From Bacteroidota bacterium (GTDB taxonomy: Bacteria > Bacteroidota > Bacteroidia > AKYH767-A > OLB10): DNA of 64,000 nt. Shown piece after piece: positions 30,063-38,341 of this stretch. The notes beneath the pieces are model-generated. The model made no database searches, was not told the DNA's origin, and saw only the letters and a program-made list of their open reading frames with translations. The stretch covers positions 62,001 through 126,000 of the forward strand of contig JADKJB010000004.1 of the NCBI GenBank assembly GCA_016722525.1, in the 5' to 3' direction. How positions within the stretch are numbered: the first letter of the stretch is position 1; each line of letters begins with the position of its first letter. Both the position numbers and the translations under genes were made by a program.

Positions 30063-30969
30063 TTGAATCCTTTAGTTTTTGAGCAATCGTTTCAAAAAGT
30101 GATTTTTCATCTTCAGGATGTATCCATAACATTTCCTTATATCTTTTGAACCAGGTCATTTGACGCTTGGCATAATTGCGGGTATTTTTAGCAATGAGTT
30201 CAATCGTTTCTTCCAAACTTAAATTACCATCAATGTGTTCAAACATTTCTTTATAACCAACTGTTCGCAATGCATTCTTATTTCTGTGAGCCATTACAGC
30301 AATCGTCTCTTCTTTTAATCCTTGAATAATCATGTGCTGAACTCGCTCATTAATTCTTTGATATAACTTTTCGCGTTCCCAATAGATACCGGTAATTAAC
30401 CAAGGCCACGGGAAACTAATTTCCTTTTTTCCCAGTAATGTTGAATAAGGGGTTCCTGTTGAAATAGTTACTTCCAAAGCTCTGGTAATGCGTCTTGGAT
30501 TATTTATATCAATATTTTTTAAACTGTCGGGATCACTTTGTTTTAATAAATCTCTGAGTTTATCCAGTCCTTCCTCTTTATAAATTCGATTGAGTTCCTC
30601 TCTTAAAACAGGATCCGTTTCAGGTAAATCATCTATTCCATTAATCAATGCGTCAATATAAAGTCCGGAGCCTCCGGCAAGAATGACAATATCGTTTGTT
30701 AGGAATAGTTTTTTTAGTAAATCTAATGCTGCATCAGCATAAGCACCGGCATTTAAGTCTTCAGAAATTGAATGGGAATTTATAAAATAATGCTTTGCTT
30801 GCCCGAGTTCGAGATGTGTGGGTTTTGCAGTGCCAATGGTAAGTTCTTTGTAAAACTGACGTGAATCAGCAGAAACAATTACGGTGTTAAATTTCTTTGC
30901 AAGTTCAATCGCTAATGCTGTTTTTCCAGATGCAGTTGGTCCTGCAACTACCACTAGCAGTTTACTCAC
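30055..30969 (-). CDS. miaA: tRNA dimethylallyltransferase
   Basis: Transfers a dimethylallyl group to adenosine 37 of tRNAs reading UNN codons. The 304-aa protein shows the P-loop VVAGPTASGKTALAIELAK, SADSRQFYKELTIGTAKPT, AGGSGLYIDALINGID, NNPRRITRALEV, and the C-terminal YAKRQMTWFKRYKEMLWI. Start at 30969, length normal. It is convergent with rnz, with an 8-base overlap of the two coding ends. It follows the pRiA4b-like acidic gene by 26 bases on the same strand and is probably transcribed with it. Confidence 0.95.
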   Translation of the reverse strand: MSKLLVVVAGPTASGKTALAIELAKKFNTVIVSADSRQFYKELTIGTAKPTHLELGQAKHYFINSHSISEDLNAGAYADAALDLLKKLFLTNDIVILAGGSGLYIDALINGIDDLPETDPVLREELNRIYKEEGLDKLRDLLKQSDPDSLKNIDINNPRRITRALEVTISTGTPYSTLLGKKEISFPWPWLITGIYWEREKLYQRINERVQHMIIQGLKEETIAVMAHRNKNALRTVGYKEMFEHIDGNLSLEETIELIAKNTRNYAKRQMTWFKRYKEMLWIHPEDEKSLFETIAQKLKDSTK

Positions 30970-30995
30970 TGCGATAAAAAGTAAGCAACAAGGTA

Positions 30996-31613
30996 CTATT
31001 CTTTTTCAGCTTCATCATCAGAAGTTTCTTCAATATTATCAAACTCTTCCTCATCCACTTCTTCTGTGAATTCAGTACTAACTTCACCTGTGGAGTCAAT
31101 GTTATCGGAATCAGTTTCAACTTCTTCTTCCAACAACTCCTGAAACATTTCCTCATCAATAAATTCGGGATCAATTGCACCTTTAGGTATTTCTACGGAA
31201 ACATATTGCTTTGGAGCATCTCCATGAATTTTTACGCAAACCGGATATTTTTTTCCCGGTGCGCTATCAGGTAAAATTTTGAAGAGTTCTATAAAAAAAG
31301 ACCATTGAGAAGGGGCATCAAAAACATAATAAATTTTCTGATGAGGATCGGCAATGAAATCACACAGAATCGCATCTTTCATCAATAACTTTTCCTGAGA
31401 ATGGTTCTCACCGGTTTTGACGAGGGTAATTTCCTGTCCTTTTTTCCAAAGGTCATTGCTCATAAAAAACGAAGCAGGTTTTGTTGCATCAAAACCAATA
31501 GCCTCCTGAATAGCAAGGTGAAAATGCTCGAACGACTGAACCGATTTAATTTCTATATCCCGGTAAGTATCATCAAATTCTTCGAAAGAAACCCTGAATC
31601 TATATATTGCCAT
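30996..31613 (-). CDS. pRiA4b ORF-3-like protein with acidic tail
   Basis: A 205-aa protein. Residues about 1-150 match the plasmid pRiA4b ORF-3-like domain (MAIYRFRVSFEEFDDTYRDIEIKS, FEHFHLAIQEAIGFD, SFFMSNDLW, ILCDFIADPHQKIYYVFD). Residues 150-205 are strongly acidic (EEEVETDSD, EEVDEEEFDNIEE). Databases sometimes label this family an IS1096 passenger protein, but nothing here suggests a transposon: no inverted repeats, no transposase, and stable housekeeping neighbours. Function unknown. The domain is widespread in Bacteroidota next to miaA, which fits a housekeeping role. Confidence 0.8.
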   Translation of the reverse strand: MAIYRFRVSFEEFDDTYRDIEIKSVQSFEHFHLAIQEAIGFDATKPASFFMSNDLWKKGQEITLVKTGENHSQEKLLMKDAILCDFIADPHQKIYYVFDAPSQWSFFIELFKILPDSAPGKKYPVCVKIHGDAPKQYVSVEIPKGAIDPEFIDEEMFQELLEEEVETDSDNIDSTGEVSTEFTEEVDEEEFDNIEETSDDEAEKE

Positions 31614-31648
31614 GTGTTGAGTTGTATTGGTAAGTAAGAAACCTCCTA

Positions 31649-31656
31649 CAAAATTA
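31649..31656 (-). promoter_or_regulatory. -7 promoter element of the pRiA4b-like/miaA pair
   Basis: TAATTTTG on the minus strand, 35 bases before the ATG at 31613. Confidence 0.45.
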
Positions 31657-31706
31657 GCAAATTGAATTTAAAAGTAAAACAGGAAATACACTCTAAAAAA
31701 TAAATT

Positions 31707-33119
31707 TTAATTATTTACAGGTGATAAACCCATTATTTTTCCTTTTTCGATCATAAAATGCCAGGCTTCCTGAAATTCATTCCGAATTATACCATCTAAA
31801 ATGGCTTCACGGATAGCGTTTTTTATCACACCTATTTCAGGGCCGGGTTTAAGGTTAAAAGCTTTCATAATCATTTCACCGGTCACAGGAGGTTGCCAGT
31901 TTCTGACCTTATCTTTGCTTTCTACTTCTTCTAATTTTTCCTTAACCAATTCAAAATTGTGGAGATATTTTTTAACTTTTGTTTCGTTTTTAGAAGTAAT
32001 ATCGGCCTGACACAATGTCATAAGGTCATAAATGTCATCGCCTGCTTCAAATAATAATCGTCGGACTGCCGAATCGGTTACTACATTTTGAGCCAGCACG
32101 ATAGGTCTTAAATGCAGCAAAACCAGTTTCTGCACATACTTCATTTTTTCGTTTAACGGAAGTTTCAGCTGGTTGAAAATAATGGGCACCATCCGGGCCC
32201 CTTTATCTTCATGTCCGTGAAAGGTCCAACCTGTTCCTTCTTCAAACCTTTTCGTTGCCGGCTTCGCGATGTCGTGCAGAATAGCAGCCCATCTTAGCCA
32301 AAGGTTTTTGGTATTTAAACTAATATTGTCCAATACTTGAAGTGTATGGTAAAAATTATCTTTGTGTCCTTTATTCCCCACAAATTCTACTCCATAAAGG
32401 GCAGTCATTTGAGGAAAAATGAGATGCAATAGTTTAGTGTCAAACAGTATTTTAAATCCTACAGAAGGTATGTCCGAAAGGATGATCTTATTTAATTCAT
32501 CACTGATGCGTTCTTTAGAAACAATTTTTATACGGTCTCTATTTTCAGCAATTGCATTCAATGAATCTTTTTCAATGGTGAAACCCAGTTGCGCGGCAAA
32601 TCTTACTGCTCTCATCATTCGCAAAGGATCATCGGAATAAGTAATTGTTGGATCCAATGGTGTGCGAAGAATGCCTTTATTCAAGTCATTTATTCCTTCA
32701 AATGGATCTAGTAGTTGACCTTTATCTGAACTGTTCAAACCGATGGCGAGTGCATTGATCGTAAAATCCCTTCGCTTCTGGTCATCAACAAGTGAACCTG
32801 ATTCTACAGTTGGTTTCCTTGAATCGGAATTATAAGACTCTTTTCTTGCGCCCACAAATTCAATATTCCATTCACCAAACTGCAGCATTGCAGTGCCAAA
32901 ATTTTTGAATACCGAAACGTGTATATTATTCCCCAGCTTATGTGCTACTTGTTGCGCAATGTCAATTCCGTTTCCTGTTACAACTATATCTATATCCTTA
33001 CACGTACGAGCGAGTAAACTATCTCTGACATAGCCACCAATAACATATCCTTCAACATGATTTTCATCGCATACAGATCCGATTACTCTAAAGAAATCCT
33101 GTGAAATAAAATTTTGCAC
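31707..33119 (-). CDS. cca: CCA tRNA nucleotidyltransferase / poly(A) polymerase family protein with HD domain
   Basis: A 470-aa class II nucleotidyltransferase. The Pol-beta motif GGYVRDSLLARTCKDIDIVV carries the catalytic aspartates. RRDFTINALAIGL and DPLRMMRAVRFAAQLGF are the base- and sugar-recognition motifs. A C-terminal HD domain (WAAILHDIAKPATKRF, about residue 285) adds phosphohydrolase-type metal binding. It adds or repairs the 3' CCA of tRNAs. The tRNA-Ala gene in this window lacks an encoded CCA after its discriminator, consistent with a need for it. Last gene of the dapD-GT9-yrdC-cca run; 27 bases separate it from the yrdC-like gene. Confidence 0.92.
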   Translation of the reverse strand: MQNFISQDFFRVIGSVCDENHVEGYVIGGYVRDSLLARTCKDIDIVVTGNGIDIAQQVAHKLGNNIHVSVFKNFGTAMLQFGEWNIEFVGARKESYNSDSRKPTVESGSLVDDQKRRDFTINALAIGLNSSDKGQLLDPFEGINDLNKGILRTPLDPTITYSDDPLRMMRAVRFAAQLGFTIEKDSLNAIAENRDRIKIVSKERISDELNKIILSDIPSVGFKILFDTKLLHLIFPQMTALYGVEFVGNKGHKDNFYHTLQVLDNISLNTKNLWLRWAAILHDIAKPATKRFEEGTGWTFHGHEDKGARMVPIIFNQLKLPLNEKMKYVQKLVLLHLRPIVLAQNVVTDSAVRRLLFEAGDDIYDLMTLCQADITSKNETKVKKYLHNFELVKEKLEEVESKDKVRNWQPPVTGEMIMKAFNLKPGPEIGVIKNAIREAILDGIIRNEFQEAWHFMIEKGKIMGLSPVNN

Positions 33120-33146
33120 TTTTCCTGTAAGCTTATTGATTATGAA

Positions 33147-33684
33147 TTATTTTTTGATGAATTCAATCTGTCCTCCTGGTGAAAGTCGGATGATGACCAG
33201 ATTTTCAGTATTTAATTTGGAGCCAGACCTCAAATTTACCACATATGCAGGCTTGTTCAAAATAGTAGCATCATGAATTGGTTGCCCTGATTTTTTAAAA
33301 CAGCTGTAAAAACAGGTTTTCCAAATTTGTACGGCAGGTTTTTAGTAAAGGTATCTTAACAATTCTAAATGAAATTTCATTATTTAGCATCAGTTGTGCA
33401 GGTACATTTACCACATTTTCAAATAGGAGCTGCAATGGTTTGGAAGTATATTCAACAAGATCCCAAAGTACATCCGGAGCTTCTTTTAAATATTTTCCAA
33501 GCAGCCCGCTATCATGCAAAAGTATGCACTTAAAATCTGCAAAATCACATTCTAATATGGCTTGAGCCGCTTCAATATTTTTTAAATCAGTAGCAAGCGA
33601 CCAGCCCGTTTCGCCGGGGTACACAATTATGCCTCCATCCCGGAGTGTTTTTACACAGTTTGTAATTTCCAGGTCTGAATTCAT
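33147..33684 (-). CDS. Sua5/YciO/YrdC family protein (threonylcarbamoyl-AMP synthase-like), two frame breaks
   Basis: Joined length is 179 aa. The N-terminal part has CVKTLRDGGIIVYPGETGWSL, the family's typical GGI.xYPTxT region with ETGW in place of DTVWG. The frame changes after SFRIVK (near 33345), giving LPYKFGKPVFTAVLKK, and again near 33297, giving SGQPIHDATILNKPAYVVNL and a normal end. Both changes are one-base losses. The family makes threonylcarbamoyl-AMP for the t6A tRNA modification. Because the ATP-binding loop differs somewhat from consensus, this could be a second YrdC-like paralogue rather than the essential TsaC. It abuts the glycosyltransferase gene with no gap. Confidence 0.75.
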
Positions 33685-34665
33685 TTATGGAGATAGAATT
33701 TCGGGTGTAATGATGGTAGTAGCACAGCTAAAATGCCCTTTTGGACATTTGTTAAATCCATGTAAACCACAAGGACGGCAATCAAGCTGTTCAGGAGTTT
33801 GAACAATGATTGATTGAGTAGAAAGTGGGCCAAACCCAAATTCAGGGACCGTACTGCAGAAAAATGAAGTGACCGGTGCATCCATCGCTGATGCTATGTG
33901 AAGTGGTCCTGAATCATTTACATAATTCATATTGGCATCTTTCATTAAAGCGGCAGTTTGCAAAAGCGACAACTTCCCTGCAAGATTAGTTGCATTTGCA
34001 TTTCCGGATGCATCTATAATATTTTTGCAAAGATTAAAATCAGAAGGAGCACCGACCAGGAAAGTATTTGAACCTGCCGGAGTTTTGTTTAATAGCTCTA
34101 CCCATTTCGATTGAGGAAGTTGCTTAGTGAACCAAACCGATGCAGGTGCCATTACGTAATAAGGACTTTTTTTAAGTGTTTCAGTTTTTTCGAAATCTGT
34201 TGTTGACGGATATAATTTCGGCTTAATGCTTTTCCCGGTACACCATTTTTCAATGAGTGCAGCATTGCGTGCAGTTTCATGACGGCCATCGCCAATAACA
34301 TGAGGAACTTTGTGAGTAAATAAAAATGAGAGTGGATTTTTATTGAAACCCGTTTTAATAGTTGCTCCGGACAATACAGTAATTAATCCTGATGAAAAAA
34401 ATCGCTGCAGGTTCACCACCAAATCAAAATGATGTGATCTTACTTTGTTAATACTATTTATAAGACTGGTGAACTTGCCACTGTTTTTTTTCCATACCAT
34501 TGTTTCAGTTAGCAATGGGTGGTTTTTTAAAAGACTTTCGTTTCCTTCCCTTACCAGCATAAAAAGCTTTGCCTTGGGGAAACATAGATGCAACTGCTCA
34601 ATTATTGCTGTTGCAAGAATTACATCTCCAAGGAAAGCGGTTTGTATAACCAGTATTTTCTTCAT
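33685..34665 (-). CDS. Glycosyltransferase family 9 (heptosyltransferase-like)
   Basis: A 326-aa GT-B glycosyltransferase of family 9. The N-terminal signature KKILVIQTAFLGDVILATAIIEQL and the C-terminal nucleotide-sugar motif VNDSGPLHIASAMDAPVTSFF followed by FGPLS are diagnostic. The family transfers heptose or related sugars from ADP-sugars to lipopolysaccharide core. The exact sugar is unknown. Four cysteines near the end (CRPCGLHGFNKCPKGHFSC) form a CxxC...C...C cluster, often seen in Bacteroidota members and possibly metal-binding. It lies five bases downstream of dapD and directly upstream of the yrdC-like gene. Confidence 0.9.
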   Translation of the reverse strand: MKKILVIQTAFLGDVILATAIIEQLHLCFPKAKLFMLVREGNESLLKNHPLLTETMVWKKNSGKFTSLINSINKVRSHHFDLVVNLQRFFSSGLITVLSGATIKTGFNKNPLSFLFTHKVPHVIGDGRHETARNAALIEKWCTGKSIKPKLYPSTTDFEKTETLKKSPYYVMAPASVWFTKQLPQSKWVELLNKTPAGSNTFLVGAPSDFNLCKNIIDASGNANATNLAGKLSLLQTAALMKDANMNYVNDSGPLHIASAMDAPVTSFFCSTVPEFGFGPLSTQSIIVQTPEQLDCRPCGLHGFNKCPKGHFSCATTIITPEILSP

Positions 34666-34670
34666 TTCAC

Positions 34671-35477
34671 TTAAGCTGAAACGTTATGATCACGTAATGC
34701 ATCATTAAGTGAAGTTTTCAAATCAGTGGATGCTTTTCTTTTACCAATAATTAATGCACAGGAACCTGGTACTGGCCTGCCGGAAAATCTTTGAATAACT
34801 CCCGGTATAACAACAGAACGTGCCGGAACCCGGCCTTTGTATTCAACAGGTGAGGAGCCGGTAACATCAATTATTTTTGTTGACATGGTTAAAACCACGT
34901 TTGCACCAAGCACCGCTTCTTTTTCGATATGTACGCCTTCTACAACAATGCACCTGGATCCAATGAAACAATTATCTTCTATGATTACAGGAGCAGCCTG
35001 CACAGGTTCAAGTACTCCGCCAATTCCAACACCACCACTCAGGTGTACATTTTTACCAATCTGCGCACATGAACCAACTGTAGCCCAGGTATCCACCATC
35101 GTGCCTGAATCCACATAAGCACCAATGTTCACAAAGGAGGGCATGAGAATGGCGCCGGAAGCAATATAGGACCCATAGCGGGCTATCGCATGAGGAACCA
35201 CTCTAACCCCGAGTGCCTGGTAATTTTTCTTTAAAGGAATTTTATCATAAAATTCAAATGGTCCGGTTTCAATAGTTTCCATTTTGCTTATTGGAAAAAA
35301 CAAAATAACTGCTTTTTTAACCCATTCATTAACTATCCATTCATTTCCCACTGGTGTGGCCACTCTGATTTTACCATTATCCAACTGCTCAATTACCTCC
35401 CGGATGGCGGCTTTTACCTCTTCTTTTTCAAGGAGTTTACGGTCGTTCCAGGCATTTTCAATGATAGCTTGAAGCAT
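34671..35477 (-). CDS. dapD: 2,3,4,5-tetrahydropyridine-2,6-dicarboxylate N-succinyltransferase
   Basis: Succinyl-CoA-dependent step of the lysine/diaminopimelate pathway, supplying peptidoglycan. The 268-aa protein has an N-terminal helical domain and then a left-handed beta-helix of hexapeptide repeats (GAYVDSGTMVDTWATVGSCA and neighbours). RVVPHAIARYGSYIASGAILMP, GGVLEPVQAAPVIIEDNCFIG and the C-terminal CALIIGKRKASTDLKTSLND match DapD. The start at 35477 lies 20 bases after a promoter element. First gene of the run with the GT9, yrdC-like and cca genes, divergent from ruvX. Confidence 0.95.
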   Translation of the reverse strand: MLQAIIENAWNDRKLLEKEEVKAAIREVIEQLDNGKIRVATPVGNEWIVNEWVKKAVILFFPISKMETIETGPFEFYDKIPLKKNYQALGVRVVPHAIARYGSYIASGAILMPSFVNIGAYVDSGTMVDTWATVGSCAQIGKNVHLSGGVGIGGVLEPVQAAPVIIEDNCFIGSRCIVVEGVHIEKEAVLGANVVLTMSTKIIDVTGSSPVEYKGRVPARSVVIPGVIQRFSGRPVPGSCALIIGKRKASTDLKTSLNDALRDHNVSA

Positions 35478-35497
35478 AATTTTATAAATTAGACCCG

Positions 35498-35505
35498 CAA
35501 AGGTA
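35498..35505 (-). promoter_or_regulatory. -7 promoter element of the dapD operon
   Basis: TACCTTTG on the minus strand, 20 bases before the dapD ATG. Confidence 0.55.
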
Positions 35506-35561
35506 AGTTTTAGTGTTCGATTTTATTGATTTTAAATGGTTTTGCTTCCGGTCAATTTTCC

Positions 35562-35569
35562 TAAATTTG
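35562..35569 (+). promoter_or_regulatory. -7 promoter element of ruvX
   Basis: TAAATTTG ends 11 bases before the ATG at 35581. It lies downstream of the alternative ATG at 35536, excluding that start. Confidence 0.55.
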
Positions 35570-35580
35570 CGGCAACAAGA

Positions 35581-36000
35581 ATGGGAAGGATAATTGCAAT
35601 TGATTATGGTACAAAGCGTACTGGTTTGGCTGTGACTGATGAGACGCAGACCTTCGCGTTCGGACTTACCACACTAGCTACTCATGAATTAAGCAATTAT
35701 TTGAGAACTTATGTTGCCGAGCATGTGATTGAGGGTTTTGTAATAGGTGAGCCCAAAACAATGGCAAATGGGCCTACCAATGCAACTGTTCATGTTGAAT
35801 TATTTGTTAAGCAATTGGGAAAGATTTTTCCTGGTTTGCCCCTTTACAGGATGGATGAGCGATTCACATCAAAAATGGCATCACAATCAATAATTGACAG
35901 TGGAATTAAAAAAATGGGAAGAAGAAATAAATCAATGGTGGACATGGTTAGTGCCACTATAATTCTTCAGTCTTGGATTGAAAAAAAAAATTTTAAATAA
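35581..36000 (+). CDS. ruvX: Putative pre-16S rRNA nuclease YqgF / Holliday junction resolvase RuvX
   Basis: A 139-aa RNase H-fold protein. MGRIIAIDYGTKRTGLAVTDE holds the first acidic residue. EGFVIGEPKTMANG and LYRMDERFTSKMASQSI (second acidic site) followed by RNKSMVDMVSATIILQSW complete the catalytic core. In E. coli the YqgF protein processes the 16S rRNA 5' end; resolvase activity has also been proposed. The start at 35581 is chosen because the promoter element lies between it and the upstream ATG at 35536, and because it gives the normal family length. Followed by def, 42 bases later. Confidence 0.93.
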   Translation: MGRIIAIDYGTKRTGLAVTDETQTFAFGLTTLATHELSNYLRTYVAEHVIEGFVIGEPKTMANGPTNATVHVELFVKQLGKIFPGLPLYRMDERFTSKMASQSIIDSGIKKMGRRNKSMVDMVSATIILQSWIEKKNFK

Positions 36001-36042
36001 TAATAATAACGGTAGGCGCAAGTCACCAATAGATTCAGTAAA

Positions 36043-36598
36043 ATGATTTATCCTATTATAGCTTATGGAAGTCAGGTGCTCAAAAGAAAGCTCTTGAAGT
36101 AGCACCTGATTATCCGGATCTTCAGCAATTAATAAAAACATGTTTGATACCATGTATGCTTGCGCCGGAGTCGGATTAGCTGCTCCCCAGGTTAATTTTT
36201 CAATAAGGGTTTTTATTGTTGATGGTGCACCTTTTGATGATGAAGATGCTTCCTTAACGAATTTCAAAAAAGTTTTTATCAATCCTGTGATGTTGGATGA
36301 ATCAGGAGATAAATGGAAATTTAATGAAGGTTGTTTGAGTATTCCCGGAGTGAGAGATGATATTGAAAGAAGATCTGTTATTTTAATTAAATACCACGAC
36401 GAAAATTTTGTTGAATATACAGAATCATTTTCAGGGATTGCCGCCCGAATTATTCAACATGAATACGATCATATTGAAGGAGTTTTGTTTACTGATAAAT
36501 TGAGTCCTTTAAAACGCCAGTTGTTCAAAAGAAAATTAAATGATATCACAAAAGGTATTGTGAATGTAGATTATAAAATGAAATTTCCATCCAGATAA
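36043..36598 (+). CDS. def: Peptide deformylase, two frame breaks
   Basis: Removes the formyl group from the initiator methionine of new proteins, using Fe2+. Joined length is 185 aa. The start at 36043 gives MIYPIIAYGSQVLKRK; one base lost near 36096 and another in an A-run near 36135 separate this from ALEVAPDYPDLQQLI and MFDTMYACAG. All three motifs are intact: GVGLAAPQ, EGCLSIPG with the metal Cys, and QHEYDHIEG with the two metal His and the catalytic Glu. It is essential, so the breaks are surely not real. The intact frame alone (36140-36598) would lack the N-terminal third. Confidence 0.92.
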
Positions 36599-36686
36599 TT
36601 TGCAATGTTTTTGATGCTTAAAACTGTTGGTTCCTTTTTGAAGAATACTAATTCCTATTGATTAATTAAATACCAAAAAAAGCAAA

Positions 36687-37202
36687 GTGCTGATTTATTT
36701 AACTGGTTTTATGGGTGCAGGAAAAACAACAGCAGGAAAAAAACTTGCGACGTTGTTGGGCTATAATTTTATTGATCTGGATGAGCTCATTGAAATTGAA
36801 ACCGGCAAAAATATGTCACAGCTTTTTGAATCAGGTCTGCCATATTTCCGGGAGGTGGAGTCTTTGACTTTGAAAAGCACTTCGAAGTATACTGATACCG
36901 TTATAGCTACTGGTGGCGGTTCACCCTGTTTTCATGGAAACATGGAATGGATGAACCAACATGGTGTAACAGTTTATATCCGAATGACTGTAGGAAGCCT
37001 CTTTCACCGGTTAGCCGCATCAAAACAAAAACGACCGCTGATTGCCGGTAAAAGTGATGTGGATCTGATGGAATTTATTCTGACTACACTTAAAGAAAGG
37101 TTGGTTTTTTATAAACAAGCGAAATACATCATAAAAGGAGAAAGCCTTGATGCTAAAGAATTGATGTCATTATTAAAAGAAGGAGAATCTCAACTTAGAT
37201 AA
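36687..37202 (+). CDS. aroK: Shikimate kinase
   Basis: Phosphorylates shikimate in aromatic amino acid synthesis. The 171-aa protein shows the P-loop LTGFMGAGKTTAGKKLA, FIDLDELIEIETG for substrate binding, YFREVES, the Walker-B-like TVIATGGGSPC, and the lid arginine in KQKRPLIAG. The start is GTG at 36687, directly before LIYLTGFMGAGK; no ATG is available in frame upstream. Its 3' end overlaps the convergent phosphoribosyltransferase gene by 13 bases, a neighbour pairing common in this phylum. Confidence 0.93.
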   Translation: MLIYLTGFMGAGKTTAGKKLATLLGYNFIDLDELIEIETGKNMSQLFESGLPYFREVESLTLKSTSKYTDTVIATGGGSPCFHGNMEWMNQHGVTVYIRMTVGSLFHRLAASKQKRPLIAGKSDVDLMEFILTTLKERLVFYKQAKYIIKGESLDAKELMSLLKEGESQLR

Positions 37203-37693
37203 ACAGCATCCTCAACACCAAATTCTACACTTACATGTTCCTGAAAAGTTGTTGAAAGTGTTAAACCCACAAAATCGGTGAGGATGGGATAGCGGCGGTG
37301 ATCGCGATCGACTAACAAAACAGTTCTTATTTTTCGGGTATCATCACCGAGTATTGCCTTCATAGCATAAATGAGCGTTTTCCCGGAATTGAGAACATCG
37401 TCTACAAGAATTATTGACTTCCCTTTTAAATCTTCACGCCTTCCCGAAATCGTTACCTCTTTTTCAAATTGATTATGCTTGTCTATTCTTAAATCAAGTA
37501 AACTAGTTTTCAAATTGCAAATGCTGTTCAGTGCAACCTGAATTTTTTGAGCCAACAAATAACCATTTTGCCAAATGCCAATGATAATAATTTCTTTTTC
37601 TTCAAAATTATCCTCATAAATCTGATAAGCGATTCTTTGGATTCTTTGTGCAATCTGATGATTGTTCAGAAGAAGGGTACGAGCCTTATTCAT
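37190..37693 (-). CDS. Phosphoribosyltransferase domain protein
   Basis: A 167-aa type I phosphoribosyltransferase. The PRPP loop is IILVDDVLNSGKTLIYAMKAI; IIIIGIWQNGYLLAQKI sits at the PPi loop, and TVLLVDRDHRRYPILTDFVG is the hood end. It resembles PyrR and hypoxanthine PRTases but lacks the features of the clear PyrR at 26.4 kb (no uracil-specific RDD..R segment), so the substrate is unresolved. It is 14 bases downstream of the NlpC/P60 gene and convergent with aroK, overlapping it by 13 bases. Confidence 0.82.
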   Translation of the reverse strand: MNKARTLLLNNHQIAQRIQRIAYQIYEDNFEEKEIIIIGIWQNGYLLAQKIQVALNSICNLKTSLLDLRIDKHNQFEKEVTISGRREDLKGKSIILVDDVLNSGKTLIYAMKAILGDDTRKIRTVLLVDRDHRRYPILTDFVGLTLSTTFQEHVSVEFGVEDAVYLS

Positions 37694-37707
37694 AGTGGAG
37701 GAAAGTT

Positions 37708-38271
37708 TCAGTTGGAGTGAAATGTAACTCTTCCACCTTTTACAAAATACTTTTTATAGTAGGGGTGGTTAAGATCACTGATAACCACACCTTTTGACCG
37801 GCTGGCATGAGCGAATTTATCTCCGCCAAGGTAAACCCCAACATGAGAAATAGTTTTTCGGTTAATTTTGAAAAAAACCAAATCACCCTCTTTTAACTGA
37901 TCTTTTGTTAAAAGGGTGACCTGCTTAAAAAGATCAGCTGAATTTCCTGTTAATAAGTAACAGTAAGCATTTTCATAAATCTTATTGACAAAAGCAGAAC
38001 AATCAATGCCTTCCAGTGATTTCCCCGCATAACGATAGGGAGTTCCCAACCATTTTTCAATAGAATTATAGAGATCAATATTTAAAATTTGACTGATATC
38101 GACACCAAAAACCTGACTGTAATATCCTTTCAAATAATCTTCGAAAATAGTGGTGCTAGTCTTTGTTTCCGGTTGTTGTGGCGCCAAAACGGACTCCTGT
38201 GCAAACAGGAATTGGGGGCTTAAAGCTAACCCGATGAAAACCAATAAAGTATAAAATATTTTCTTTATCAT
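37708..38271 (-). CDS. NlpC/P60 family cell-wall hydrolase
   Basis: A 187-aa protein with a signal peptide (IFYTLLVFIGLALSPQFLFAQ). The catalytic core spans about residues 72-187: GTPYRYAGKSLEGIDCSAFV with the nucleophile Cys, LKEGDLVFFKI, and HVGVYLGGDKFAHAS with the catalytic His and the third polar residue. These enzymes cut the D-Glu/Dap bond in peptidoglycan peptides. The residue at the first conserved Tyr-Arg-Tyr patch (YRYAGK) is normal. The transcript appears leaderless, with the -7 element ending five bases before the ATG. Cotranscribed with the phosphoribosyltransferase gene. Confidence 0.9.
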   Translation of the reverse strand: MIKKIFYTLLVFIGLALSPQFLFAQESVLAPQQPETKTSTTIFEDYLKGYYSQVFGVDISQILNIDLYNSIEKWLGTPYRYAGKSLEGIDCSAFVNKIYENAYCYLLTGNSADLFKQVTLLTKDQLKEGDLVFFKINRKTISHVGVYLGGDKFAHASRSKGVVISDLNHPYYKKYFVKGGRVTFHSN

Positions 38272-38276
38272 GGCTG

Positions 38277-38284
38277 CAAATTTA
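38277..38284 (-). promoter_or_regulatory. -7 promoter element of the NlpC/P60 gene (leaderless candidate)
   Basis: TAAATTTG on the minus strand ends five bases before the ATG at 38271. Confidence 0.5.
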
Positions 38285-38341
38285 CGAATAATCCTCCAAC
38301 CTAAATAGTTGACAATCTAAGTTTTGAACAAAAAACCTGCA

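Noticed and set aside
30996..31613. Possible insertion sequence, because the family is sometimes called IS1096 passenger TnpR
   Set aside because: No transposase, terminal inverted repeats or target duplications; neighbours miaA and cca are normal. The name is historical.
35536..35580. Earlier start for ruvX at 35536
   Set aside because: The promoter element at 35562-35569 lies inside this extension, and family proteins begin at MGRIIAIDYG.
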